DNA from: Siphonodentalium dalli
Taxonomy: Eukaryota > Mollusca > Scaphopoda > Gadilida > Siphonodentaliidae
NCBI GenBank assembly: GCA_032622095.1
Contig: CP136063.1
Location: 143,051,950 to 143,115,949 of the forward strand
DNA: 64,000 nucleotides
Reading direction: 5' to 3'
Position 1 is the stretch's first letter. Each line of letters starts with the position of its first letter. Under the pieces are notes generated by a model, which worked only from the letters and a program-made list of their open reading frames with translations, did not search any database and was not told the origin of the DNA. Shown in pieces: positions 32,896 through 44,110 of this stretch. A program made the translations under genes and the position numbers.

Positions 32896-33941
32896 TCTAT
32901 ACTATATATTTTGAGACTTCGTATATATGTACTTCATAGAATCGAAAACGGTTCGCTCGATTGAGTTCAAACTTCCCATCTAAGGGTAAAAACCCACGAA
33001 CACCGTAGTTGTCGGGTTTTGGAGAAGCTCTGAGCACCCTTTATCCACTCCCAAATCACCGCAAAGGCACGGCGTGGGTTAATCAAGTGATTATTTAATG
33101 AGCGTTTGTTTTTGACGCATCGCTATAAAGAGCGTCTGTTTGCCATTCAACGTTATTTGCATCTGCAGAGAGATATGCGGAACATACATTAAATTTAAAA
33201 AACATTTGTTTCTGACCAACCCTGCGAGCACGGATGGCGCGCCTTGTTTTTACAGTATATAGTTATATACCGAAATCATCCCAGATAATCACGAATATAG
33301 CATCACATTTCTCCCCAGATATACCGTTATAAAGCTACTGGAATCTGCCCACGGCAATGTCGGCTTATATGACATCTTTACTACACATGACAGCCGATGG
33401 ACAATTGGTCTCTATATATGTACAAAAATTACGCCGCGTTGGTGACTGTGAAATTCCAGGGAATGCCGATTGAGCTCAAACTTGCTACCTACGGGAAGTG
33501 TCATATATATGAGTGTGTCCTTTATAGACTCGAACCGATTGAGCTCAAACTTGCTAAATATTGACTGGCAAATTCCAGGGAATGCCGATTGAGCTCAAAC
33601 TTGCTACCTACGGGAAGTGTCATATATATGTGTGTGTCCTTTATAGACTCGAACCGATTGAGCTCAAACTTGCTAAATACGGGAAGTGTCATGGACGGGT
33701 TCATTGAAAAAAAATAAAATCGGGTATAATTGAAAAACAAAATTAAAAAGGCACAATTAACTCCTTGAAAAACAAACAAATTAACTCATTGAAAAAACAA
33801 AAAATTAAATTAAAATTGTCATGTTTCTGACTATTGCCGAAATTTGGTGCAAATGCAGCACAAGTGTCTCGGAACCTGTTGCAATTGCTTTTTCGAACAA
33901 AGCCATGTGACGAATGCCGCCAGTGGCGGGCTAACCTGCTA
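32896..33941 (+). mobile_element. Helitron-like element (mosaic)
   Basis: 5' TCTATACTATATATTTTGAG. It switches from type II to short-family body at about 33,348 (CTGGAATCTGCCCACGGCAA). The 3' end keeps hairpin and TAACCTG but reads CTACT instead of CTAGT at the border, a small deletion or change. Confidence 0.7.
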
Positions 33942-34549
33942 CTACTATATATTTTGAGACTTCGTATATATGTGTGTACTTCATAGAATCCAAAACGCGT
34001 GTAAAGATTGAGCTCAAACTTCCTATGTAAGTGTCAAATCCCACCGACACGACCGTGGTCGCGGTTTAGGGAAGCTCAGAGCACCCGTTCTCCAATCTCA
34101 AATCACCGCAAAGGCACGGCGTGGGTTAATCAAGTGATTATTTAATGAGCGTTTGTTTTTGACGCATCTCTATAAAGAGCGTCTGTTTCCCATTCAACGT
34201 TATTAGCATCTGCAGAGTTATATACGGGAACATTGAGTGCTTGCCTATGCGGGGAGATTTATTGGAGCTCTTACAACATCATTGTTATAGTATGTATGAC
34301 ACTTAGGTCAGGGCTTAGGGGGGGTGGTAGTTATAGGCATAATGCTTCTCAGAAATCCCGGTTACAAACCAACACTCACAATTTCGTATTTACGCGAACG
34401 TTATCGCTCGAAATTTATTCCCTGCGAGCACGGATGGCGCGCTTTGTTTTTACAGTATCGTTATATACCGAAATCATCCCAGATAATCACGAATATAGCA
34501 TCAGATTTCTCCCCAGATATACCGTTATAAAGCTACTGGAATCTGCCAA
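33942..34549 (+). mobile_element. Helitron-like element, body type II
   Basis: Near-identical to 29,707-30,326, including the ATTGAGTGCTTGCCTATGCG block and the same terminal junction CTGGAATCTGCCAA followed by the TC of the next element. Confidence 0.7.
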
Positions 34550-34573
34550 TCTACTATATAATTTGAGTCTTCC

Positions 34574-34617
<44 letters not shown>

Positions 34618-35143
34618 ATATATGTGGGTACTTCATAGAATCGAAAACGCGTGTAGGAACGGGCATCCCCATGGCAATGTCGGCTTATAAGACATCTTTA
34701 CTACACATGACAGCCGATGGACAATTGGTCTCTATATATGAAATTCCAGGGAATGCCGATTGAGCTCAAACTTGCTACCTACGGGAAGTGTCATATATAT
34801 GAGTGTGTCCTTTATAGACTCGAACCGATTGAGCTCAAACTTGCTAAATATTGACTGGGAAATTCCAGGGAATGCCGATTGAGCTCAAACTTGCTACCTA
34901 CGGGAAGTGTCATATATATGTGTGTGTCCTTTATAGACTCGAACCGATTGAGCTCAAACTTGCTAAATACGGGAAGTGTCATGGACGGGTTCATTGAAAA
35001 AAAAACAAAAATCGGGTATAATTGAAAAACTAAATTAAAAAGGCACAATTAACTCCTTGAACAAGTGTCTCGGAACCTGTTGCAATTGCTTTTTCGAACA
35101 AAGCCATGGGACGAATGCCGCCAATGGCGGGCTAACCTGCTAG
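34550..35143 (+). mobile_element. Helitron-like element, short family
   Basis: TCTACTATATAATTTGAG start with a (TA)n tract at 34,576-34,606. The 3' end is CGCCAATGGCGGGCTAACCTG, CTAG|T. It shares the TGTCTCGGAACCTGTTGCAA segment with the copies ending at 32,325 and 33,941. Confidence 0.8.
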
Positions 35144-36009
35144 TCTACTATATATTTTGAGACTTCCGTATATATATATGTGTGTGTACTTTATAGAATC
35201 GAAAACGACTGGTCGGATCGAGCTCAAACTTCGTATATAAGGGTAAAAAGCCACGGGGATCGTCCACGTCGCATTTTGGACAAGCACGGAGCACTCATTC
35301 TCCACTCCCAATCAATAAAATCACCGCAAACACGGCGGGGGTTAATAGCGTTGATAGTTAAAGAGCGTCGCTATCCGCAGCGTAGTTGATAAAGAGCGTG
35401 TGTGCGTAATGTGATTCTTACGTCTGGGTCTGGGCGTGTGCGTTAGTATACAGACATGCGCGTGTTGTGTGATTCTTACGTACTTAGGGCTTCCTAGTAA
35501 TGCGGATCGGGTCAGTTTTTCCGCCCTAGGTGATCTTCGCCGTGAAACGGGTACCATATATGTGTGTGTCCTTTATAAACTCGAACTTATTGAGCTCAAA
35601 CTTGCTACCTACGGGAAGTGTCGTGGACCGGTTAAATTGTCACCCCGACCTGACCTTGACCTTGAAAATGATCAATTCAGGGTCAAATCGTGTTGTGTGA
35701 TTCTTTCGTACTTAGGGCTTCATAGGAACGCGGATCGGGTCAGTTTTTATGCCCAGGTGATCTTCATCTTGAAACGGGTACCCACAAATATTACTACGGG
35801 AAGTATCGTGGACCGGTTAAATTGCGACCCCGACCTCACCTTGACCTTGAAAATGATCAATTCAAGGTCAAATCGAGTAAAAAAACAAAAAAATTAATTA
35901 AGAAATTAAGAAATTAATTAAACAAATTTGAAATTAAAAAAAATAATTAAAAAAATTAAAAGTTGTCATGTTTCTGACTAACGCCGCCAGTGGCGGACTA
36001 AACTGCTAG
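35144..36009 (+). mobile_element. Helitron-like element with two diverged internal units
   Basis: TCTACTATATATTTTGAG start; CGCCAGTGGCGGACTAAACTG, CTAG|T end. It contains two ~240-bp units (CTTACGTACTTAGGGCTTCC near 35,476 and a variant near 35,706) that end in TGACCTTGACCTTGAAAATG, linking this body to the 130-bp core family. Confidence 0.75.
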
Positions 36010-37299
36010 TCTATACTATATATTTTGAGAACTCCGTATATATATATGTGTGTGTGTGTGTGTACTTCATGGAATCCAAAACGCGTGTACATATTGAGCT
36101 CAAATTTCGTATGTAAGTGTAAAATCCCACCGAAACCGCCGTAGTCGTGATTTTGAGAAGCTCTGAGCACCCTTTATCCACTCCCAAATCACCGCAAAGG
36201 CACGGCGGGGGTTAATCGCGTTGATAATTACAGAGCGTTTGTTTTTGACGCATCGCTATAAAGAGCGTCTGTTTACCATTCAACGTTATTAGCATCTGCA
36301 GAGAGATATACGGGAACAATAATTTTTAGTGGTTTCCTATGCGGGGAGATTTATTGGATGACATAGTACTCTTACAACATCATTGTTATAGTATGTATGA
36401 CACTTAGGTCAGGACTTAGAGGGGTAGTTAGTGTGGATATAGGCATAATGCTTCTCAGAAATCCCGGTTACAAACCAACACTCACAATTTCGTCTTTTGC
36501 ATCAGATACCAATACCTCGACCGATCGGGACGAAACTTGGTACGTGTGTGTAGTTTGACCAGGTGGTCGTCGTTGTCGTATTAGCGAGCCCGTGCACGGG
36601 GATCGTCGACGTCGCATTTTTGACAAGCTCTGAGCACTGATTCTCCACTCCCAATCATCAAAATCACCGCAAACGCCACTTCGGGGGTTAAGACATCAAC
36701 GATCTTTATATTGACCATATACGGAGTTGTTAACGACGAACGCTCTTTATTGCAATCGACATAGCTAAACGACTACACCCATGCGTAAAATACGGATGCG
36801 GGACGAAATGCATTTATCTCGATTAAAAAGGCAGAATTGATCTAAGAGGCGTAACTCTACATTCTGGTTCACGACGGGATTAATTGACTGTCCACTCTTT
36901 GCGGGACCAATTGACCATCTCGTAAGGGTGGACAACCTCTGTCAGGGGCTGCTCAATTTTAGGGACGGGTATCATAATTTCTCTTGATTAAAAAGTCTGT
37001 TGTTCCTAGGAACCGGGAAGTTTAGGACGGGTACCATGAATTAACTCATTGAAAAACAAAGAATGCATTGTCTGTCGTTCCTAGGAAGGGGGGATTTCAT
37101 CGGGTCAATTTTTCCGCCAGAAAAAGGCACAATTAACTCATTGAAAAACAAAGAATTAAATTAAATAAAATAAAATTCAAAAAAACATAAATTAAATTAA
37201 AAAAAAAATTAAATTAATATTAAAAAATAATAAAAACAAAATAATTACAAAAATGTCATGTTTCTGACCAACCACGCCAGTGGCGGGCTAACCTGCTAG
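36010..37299 (+). mobile_element. Helitron-like element (mosaic)
   Basis: TCTATACTATATATTTTGAG start; CGCCAGTGGCGGGCTAACCTG, CTAG|T end. Its first ~590 bp are nearly identical to 40,445-41,000. At about 36,595 it switches abruptly to unrelated body (GTGCACGGGGATCGTC). Confidence 0.75.
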
Positions 37300-37919
37300 T
37301 ATCTATTATATATTTTGGATGATCTGTCTGTCTGTGTGTGTGTGTCTGTCTGTTTCCAATGGACTCGAAAACAGCGGAGCCGATTTCGATGAAACTTGGT
37401 ATGGGGGGTATTTTCGGCCGGGCAGTGCCATATGCCTATTATTTTGCCCGTGCGACGTGACCTTGACCTTGAAATTGGGTCATTTCAAGGTCAAACGCCC
37501 GAATATCACGGGATTTTGATGAGACTTGGTATGTGGGGTACTTTCGTATGGGGAGTCTCATAAGCCTATTCATTTGCCCGTGCGACGTGACCTTGACCTT
37601 GAAATCGGGTCAATTCAAGGTCAAATCGCGAATATTGATGGAATTTCGACGAAATTTGATACGTAGGGTTACTTTTGTCCACTGACGGTATTGGACGGGT
37701 CGAGTCGTGACCCCGACCTGACCTTGACCTTAAAAATGATCAATTCGAGGTCAAATCGGGTAAAACCGGATGGATTTCGATGGGTACTTTTGTCGGGTAC
37801 TTTTGTCCGAGCAGTGTTTTGGACGAGTCAAATCGTTACCCCACCTGACCTTGACCTTCAAAATGGTCAATTGAAGGTCAAAGCCCGGACAAAGTCGGGT
37901 CACCTTCTAGAAGTTCTAG
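37300..37919 (+). mobile_element. Helitron-like element, 130-bp core family
   Basis: Starts TATCTATTATATATTTTGG with CTGT-type repeats. It has core units containing GACCTTGACCTTGAAAT...TCAAGGTCAAA, and ends GCCCGGACAAAGTCGGGTCACC with two candidate CTAG ends (37,907-37,910 and 37,916-37,919). Confidence 0.7.
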
Positions 37920-37931
37920 TATATATATATA

Positions 37932-38259
37932 TCTAATATATATTTTGGGACTTCTGTTTGTTTGTCTGTCTGTTAGCTATGGCCGGGAAAACTGCCGGAC
38001 GGATTTCGACGAAATTTGATACCTAGGTGTAATTTTGTCCGAGGAGTGCTTTGGACGGGTCAAATCGTGACCCCGACCTGACCTTGACCTTCAAAATGGT
38101 CCATTCAAGGTCAAATCTGGTAAAACTGATTCGATACCGCTAGGTGTACTTTTGTCCGGGGAGTGTTTTGGATGGGTCAAATCGTGACTCCAACCTGACC
38201 TTGACCTTCAAATGGTCAATTCAAGGTCAAAGCCCGGACGAAGTCGGGTCACCTGCTAG
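37932..38259 (+). mobile_element. Helitron-like element, short 130-bp core copy (328 bp)
   Basis: TC start after an (AT)n tract, body TCTAATATATATTTTGGGAC, CTGT repeats, two core units, then GCCCGGACGAAGTCGGGT, CACCTG, CTAG|T. It is one of the shortest complete copies and useful as a type specimen. Confidence 0.8.
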
Positions 38260-39069
38260 TCTAATCTCATATATATTTTGAAGACCTCTGTTTGTCTGTC
38301 TGTCTGTCCTTTATATAATCGAAAACGGCTGGCTCGATTGAGTTCAAACTTCATATCTAAGGGTAAAATCACATGCACACCGTCGGCGTCGCGTTTTGGA
38401 GAAGCTCAGACCACCCGTTCTCCACTCTCAGTCACAAAAAACGGCACTGTTGTGTTTAATCAAGTTGTAATTTAATGAGCGTTTGTTTTTGACGCATCTC
38501 TATAAAGAGCGTTTCTTTACCATTCAACGTTATTAGAATCTGCAGAGAGATATACGGGAAAATTACCTTTGAGTGGTTTCCTATGCGGGGAGATTTATTG
38601 GATGCCATAGTACTCTTACAACATCATTATTATAGTATGTATGACACTTAGGTCAGGGTTTAGGGGGGGGGTAGATAGTGTGGATATAGGCATAATGCTT
38701 CTCAGAAATCCCGGTTACAAACCAACACTCACAATTTCGTCTTTTGCATCAGATACCAACACCTCGACCGATCGGGACGAAACTCGGTATGTGTGTGTAG
38801 TTTGACCAGGTGGTAGTCGTTGTCGTATTGGCGAGCCCGTGCGACGCCCGTGCAGCGCATGCGCAGACCAGATCTCAGAAACGGGTGGAGCTATCGACTT
38901 GAAATTTGGTATGTGAATGTATCTTGCCCCGGATACGAATTTTATCGGTGCCCGAGCCCGTGTGACGTCAGCTTCGCGCATGCGCAGACCAGATCTCGGA
39001 AACGGGTGGAGCTATCGACTTGAAATTTGGTTTTTGAATAGCCCGGTCAACGTCGGGTTCATTGGCTAG
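38260..39069 (+). mobile_element. Helitron-like element
   Basis: TCTAATCTCATATATATTTTG start with (CTGT)n. It has type II body and then 122-bp cores. The 3' hairpin GCCCGGTCAACGTCGGGT is followed by TCATTGG, CTAG|T. Its second half is near-identical to 41,010-41,245. Confidence 0.75.
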
Positions 39070-39813
39070 TCTGTCTGTGTGTGTGTTAGCTATGGCCGGG
39101 AAAACTGCCAGACGGTTTTTGACGAAATTTGATTCCTAGAGGTAATTTTGTCCGGGAGTTTTGGACGGGTCAAATCGTGACTCCGACCTGACCTTGACCT
39201 TCAAAAAGGTCAATTCAAGGTCAAATCGGGTAAAACGGGACGGATTTCGACGACATTTGATACCTAGAGGTACATTTGTCCGGAGAGTCTTTTGGACGGT
39301 TCAAATCGTTACCCCGACCTGACATTGACTTTCAAAAAGGTCAATTCAAGATCAAATCGCGAATTTGTATGGGATTTCGACAAAATTTGATACCTAGGGT
39401 TACTTTTGTCCGGGGAGTGTTTTGGACTTGTCAAATCGTGAACCCGACCTGATCTTGACCTTCAAAATTATCAATTCATGGTCAAATCGGGAATTTTGAC
39501 GGGACTTCGACGAAATTTGATACCCAGGGTTACTTTTGTCCGAGGAGTGTTTTGGACGGGTCAATTCGTGACCCGTTGACCACAACCTGACCTTGACCTT
39601 CAAAATTGTCAATTCAAGGTCAAATCAGCTAAAACCGGACGGATTTCGACCGGTACTTTTGTCGGGTACTTTTGTCCGGGGAGTGTTTGGACGGGTCAAA
39701 TCGTGACCCCGACCTGATCTTGACCTTCAAAATTGTCAATTCAAGGTCAAATCGCGCAATTCGCCGAATAGCAGAGGGGAAACAGCCCGGACGAAGTCGG
39801 GTCCACCAGCTAG
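39070..39813 (+). mobile_element. Helitron-like element, 130-bp core family (5' truncated)
   Basis: It begins directly with TCTGTCTGTGTGTGTGTTAG, lacking the ATATTTTGGGAC motif. Five core units and the AGCCCGGACGAAGTCGGGT, CCACCAG, CTAG|T end are present. Confidence 0.75.
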
Positions 39814-40099
39814 TCTATTATATATTTTTGAACTTCTGTCTGTCTGCGTGTATGTGTGTATGTATGCGTCTTATGGACTCGTAAACTGCTCGACCGATCC
39901 GACTCGAATTTGGTATGTAGGCCTACTTTGATTCCGGGAACAATATGGGCGGGTCCAATTCCACGTGCGATCGTGTCCTTGGCCTTGACCGCGTTCATAT
40001 AGCCATGCTACTGGACCAGACGCTGTATATTCTGCCCAGACTGAGGCGAGCACAAAGCAATCTCTACATAGCTGGGACGATGTCGGGCACATCAGCTAG
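39814..40099 (+). mobile_element. Compact Helitron-like element (286 bp)
   Basis: TCTATTATATATTTTTGAAC start, short CTGT/TGTA repeats, one unrelated core (CCGACTCGAATTTGGTATGT), then GCTGGGACGATGTCGGGC, ACATCAG, CTAG followed by T-less flank (GACATATG). The same 286-bp element recurs at 41,996-42,281. Confidence 0.7.
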
Positions 40100-40444
40100 T
40101 GACATATGTATGATTAATAATACTTTATCTTTTAGTGTCATTTCGGAAGTGGGGTTACTGAGTCAGTCATTAAGGTGCATAGCTCATTGTGCAACCTTAA
40201 CCGTCCAGCGATGTCGAGGCTAGTTTTATTCATGATGTGTTGTCAATGATGTAGGAAGGCAATCTGGCTCGTTGTGCAAATGTTCTCTCGCTTTCTGGGT
40301 TGAACAGAACTTGTAGTTCATATCATAAATATCTACTATTTCTACCTTAGAGATCATACTCCACCAGTTAAAAACCTGGGATGTATTTGATGTTCTGGCA
40401 GGAAAGTTGTTACAAAACAAACAATGCGGGTAATACATTTCTCA
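40100..40444 (+). other. Non-Helitron flank carried inside the duplication
   Basis: No gene or repeat recognised. It is identical apart from a few bases to 42,282-42,626. It shows that the duplicated unit includes ordinary flanking DNA, not only transposable elements. Confidence 0.7.
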
Positions 40445-41245
40445 CTATATATTTTGAGAACTCCGTATATATATGTGTGAGTGTGTACTTCATGGAATCC
40501 AAAACGCGTGTACATATTGAGCTCAAATTTCGTATGTAAGTGTAAAATCCCACCGACACCGCCGTAGTCGTGATTTTGAGAAGCTCTGAGCACCCTTTAT
40601 CCACTCCCAAATCACCGCAAAGGCACGGCGGGGGTTAATCGCGTTGATAATTACAGAGCGTTTGTTTTTGACGCATCGCTATAAAGAGCGTCTGTTTACC
40701 ATACAACGTTATTAGCATCTGCAGAGAGATATACGGGAACAATAATTTTTAGTGGTTTCTTATGCGGGGAGATTTATTGGATGACATAGTACTCTTACAA
40801 CATCATTGTTATAGTATGTATGACACTTAGGTCAGGACTTAGAGGGGTAGTTAGTGTGGATATAGGCATAATGCTTCTCAGAAATCCCGGTTACAAACCA
40901 ACACTCACAATTTCGTCTTTTGCATCAGATACCAATACCTCGACCGATCGGGACGAAACTTGGTACGTGTGTGTAGTTTGACCAGGTGGTCGTCGTTGTC
41001 GTATTGGCGAGCCCGTGCGACGCCCGTGCAGCGCATGCGCAGACCAGATCTCAGAAACGGGTGGAGCTATCGACTTGAAATTTGGTATGTGAATGTATCT
41101 TGCCCCGGATACGAATTTTATCGGTGCCCGAGCCCGTGTGACGTCAGCTTCGCGCATGCGCAGACCAGATCTCGGAAACGGGTGGAGCTATCGACTTGAA
41201 ATTTGGTTTTTGAATAGCCCGGACAACGTCGGGTTCATTGGCTAG
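40445..41245 (+). mobile_element. Helitron-like element in second duplicate unit
   Basis: It starts with the TATATATTTTGAGAACTCCG type 5' motif shared with 36,010. The end is AGCCCGGACAACGTCGGGT, TCATTGG, CTAG|T. It contains 122-bp cores. Confidence 0.75.
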
Positions 41246-41995
41246 TCTGTCTGTGTGTGTGTTAGCTATGGCCGGGAAAACTGCCAGACGGTTTTTGACG
41301 AAATTTGATTCCTAGAGGTAATTTTGTCCGGGAGTTTTGGACGGGTCAAATCGTGACTCCGACCTGACCTTGACCTTCAAAAAGGTCAATTCAAGGTCAA
41401 ATCGGGTAAAACGGGACGGATTTCGACGACATTTGATACCTAGAGCTAGAGGTACATTTGTCCGGAGAGTCTTTTGGACGGGTCAAATCGTTACCCCGAC
41501 CTGACATTGACTTTCAAAAAGGTCAATTCAAGGTCAAATCGCGAATTTTTATGGGATTTCGACAAAAATTGATACCTATGGTTACTTTTGTCCGGGGAGT
41601 GTTTTGGACTTGTCAAATCGTGAACCCGACCTGATCTTGACCTTCAAAATTATCAATTCATGGTCAAATCGGGAATTTTGACGGGACTTCGACGAAATTT
41701 GATACCCAGGGTTACTTTTGTCCGAGGAGTGTTTTGGACGGGTCAATTCGTGACCCGTTGACCACAACCTGACCTTGACCTTCAAAATTGTCAATTCAAG
41801 GTCAAATCAGCTAAAACCGGACGGATTTCGACCGGTACTTTTGTCGGGTACTTTTGTCCGGGGAGTGTTTGGACGGGTCAAATCGTGACCCCGACCTGAT
41901 CTTGACCTTCAAAATTGTCAATTCAAGGTCAAATCGCGCAATTCGCCGAATAGCAGAGGGGAAACAGCCCGGACGAAGTCGGGTCCACCAGCTAG
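41246..41995 (+). mobile_element. Helitron-like element, 130-bp core family (duplicate)
   Basis: Copy of 39,070-39,813 with an extra 6 bp (GAGCTA) near 41,450. Same truncated start and same hairpin-CTAG end. Confidence 0.75.
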
Positions 41996-42281
41996 TCTAT
42001 TATATATTTTTGAACTTCTGTCTGTCTGCGTGTATGTATGTATGTATGCGTCTTATGGACTCGTAAACTGCTCGACCGATCCGACTCGAATTTGGTATGT
42101 AGGCCTACTTTGATTCCGGGAACAGTATGGGCGGGTCCAATTCCACGTGCGATCGTGTCCTTGGCCTTGACCGCGTTCATATAGCCATGCTACTGGACCA
42201 GACGCTGTATATTCTGCCCAGACTGAGGCGAGCACAAAGCAATCTCTACATAGCTGGGACGATGTCGGGCACATCAGCTAG
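41996..42281 (+). mobile_element. Compact Helitron-like element (duplicate)
   Basis: Copy of 39,814-40,099, differing by a few bases in the TGTA repeat and in the AACARTATGGG segment. It is the last Helitron-like copy recognised in the window. Confidence 0.7.
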
Positions 42282-42626
42282 TGACATATGTATGATTAAT
42301 AATACTTTATCTTTTAGTGTCATTTCGGAAGTGGGGTTACTGAGTCAGTCATTAAGGTGCATATCTCATTGTGCAACCTTAACCGTCCAGCGATGTCGAG
42401 GCTAGTTTTATTCATGATGTGTTGTCAATGATGTAGGAAGGCAATCTGGCTCGTTGTGCAAATGTTCTCTCGCTTTCTGGGTTGAACAGAACTTGTAGTT
42501 CATATCATAAATCTCTACTATTTCTACCTTAGAGATCATACTCCACCAGTTAAAAACCTGGGATGTATTTGATGTTCTGGCAGGAAAGTTGTTACAAAAC
42601 AAACAATGCGGGTAATACATTTCTCA

Positions 42627-44102
42627 GTTAATACATGTTCCTTAAAAATGTATCCACCGTAGGAAAAGGTCCCAGTGAGCAGATTTTGCTAACATCGCTT
42701 ACAATTATGGAATTTCTCACAAAAGTCACAAAAACAATGCAATCTCGAACAAAAAGATATATTCCCTGCGTTGTTTGTTCAATGTTATACAGTTCCCAGT
42801 CAGAAAAACCAGTTCCCATGTTTTGAATGTATATATCTGAGGGCGTAATTTATAAGCTAGAGTGGAGAATCTAGAGATCCATGGCATGATCTGCACAATT
42901 TTAGAACATTGGCAAGAACGGTCTCTCTTCGTAGATATCGTTGCATATACTAATATAATGTGCACTACAGGAATAAATTGTGGTGCATGCTAAATTAATT
43001 ATAGCATGTATAAGTCCTTATATACATGATTCTACATCCAATGAGATTGGCATACGTTATACATGTTGGTGTAATTTCTGCCGAAGTAAGTGGTTGTCAC
43101 ATAATTATTATACTGACTAGAATCTCGAATCTTGATGGTCCCGAAGTTTCAAGTGAAATTCATTGACTAGGTAACTGATTTTTCCTGGACAAAACATTGA
43201 ATATGGCTCTGGCAGGTCAGGTTTAATATCAGTAGCAATTTAATTGGAACAAGTCATTCGACTTTACGTCATCTTGAAATTTTGGTTGTGTATTTTACAT
43301 CACAATACACTTAGTCTTAGAGTCAAACACATGTTTCTGAGTGTAAACGCAGCCACCAACCATTCGTTTGAACTCCAGTCAAAGAATCGTCACTGACAAC
43401 GGATTCTGATAGTCTTTTCCTTGCTGACCACTATTTGCACAAACAAGTATTTGCAGATGTTTTTATTATTCCATTGACGCTTCAACGTACACATAGTTCC
43501 TCTGGTTTTGGCACACTCAGTTCTTTTGAAAATATATTATAGTCGTTGTTCATGTATTTGCGTGTTGATCACTCCTCAGTTGTCGGTATTCATATTAGTT
43601 TGACGAATCGGTCTCTGTAAGCCATATACCTCAGAAGTGGCACGCGACTAGTGGCCCTCCTGTGTATAAGTTCAATAGCTACCGATTGATAACGCAAATG
43701 TGGGTCCCCACTATGTACAATACAACAAAGGTACAAAATCCAACAAATATCGCAACATGTTCACAACAAAGTGGCCTGTATGTTGGCAGAATTGGTTACT
43801 GAAACGTGGAATTGCTTGATAGTTTTAACACTAATCTTGTGAATAAGTTTTGTAATCGCTGAACTCTTGAATAGCCTTATATATGGAGCTGGTTTGCCTA
43901 ATCGTTCTTTTTCTGATCATGTAACCCTGGCTCTAAGCGTTGCGACACTGACCAATTAAGTGTATGTTCTGGGTAATTATGATGCTCATGATCCCATATC
44001 GACAAGTTGTATCCTCTTCTAGCAAACGTGGATATTGTCTCAGCTTCATTTAAGAACATGGACTAATATTATGTTAATATAATGTTTTCAAACTACAAAA
44101 AG
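42627..44102. other. Region without recognised genes or repeats
   Basis: AT-rich, apparently low-copy DNA. Short open frames here have no recognisable family features. It marks the end of the Helitron-like array. Confidence 0.5.
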
Positions 44103-44110
44103 TACAGACT

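Larger units (their letters stand above)
38263..40444 (+). repeat. Tandem duplication, first unit
   Basis: Partner of 40,445-42,626. From about 38,830 to 40,444 the two units are nearly identical, with a handful of substitutions and a 6-bp indel near 39,270/41,450. The first ~560 bp are homologous but clearly more diverged. The end TAATACATTTCTCA is identical in both units. Confidence 0.9.
40445..42626 (+). repeat. Tandem duplication, second unit (2,182 bp)
   Basis: It starts at a Helitron-like 5' motif (CTATATATTTTGAGAACTCC) directly after TTTCTCA and ends at the same TTTCTCA. Its 5' ~560 bp match the element at 36,010 better than the paired unit, while the rest matches 38,830-40,444, so the unit is a mosaic. 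Confidence 0.9.

Noticed and set aside
73-42281. CRISPR-like regularly spaced repeats
   Set aside because: Spacing of 122-145 bp, diverged units with no unique spacers, eukaryotic context and Helitron-like ends: these are core tandem repeats of transposable elements.
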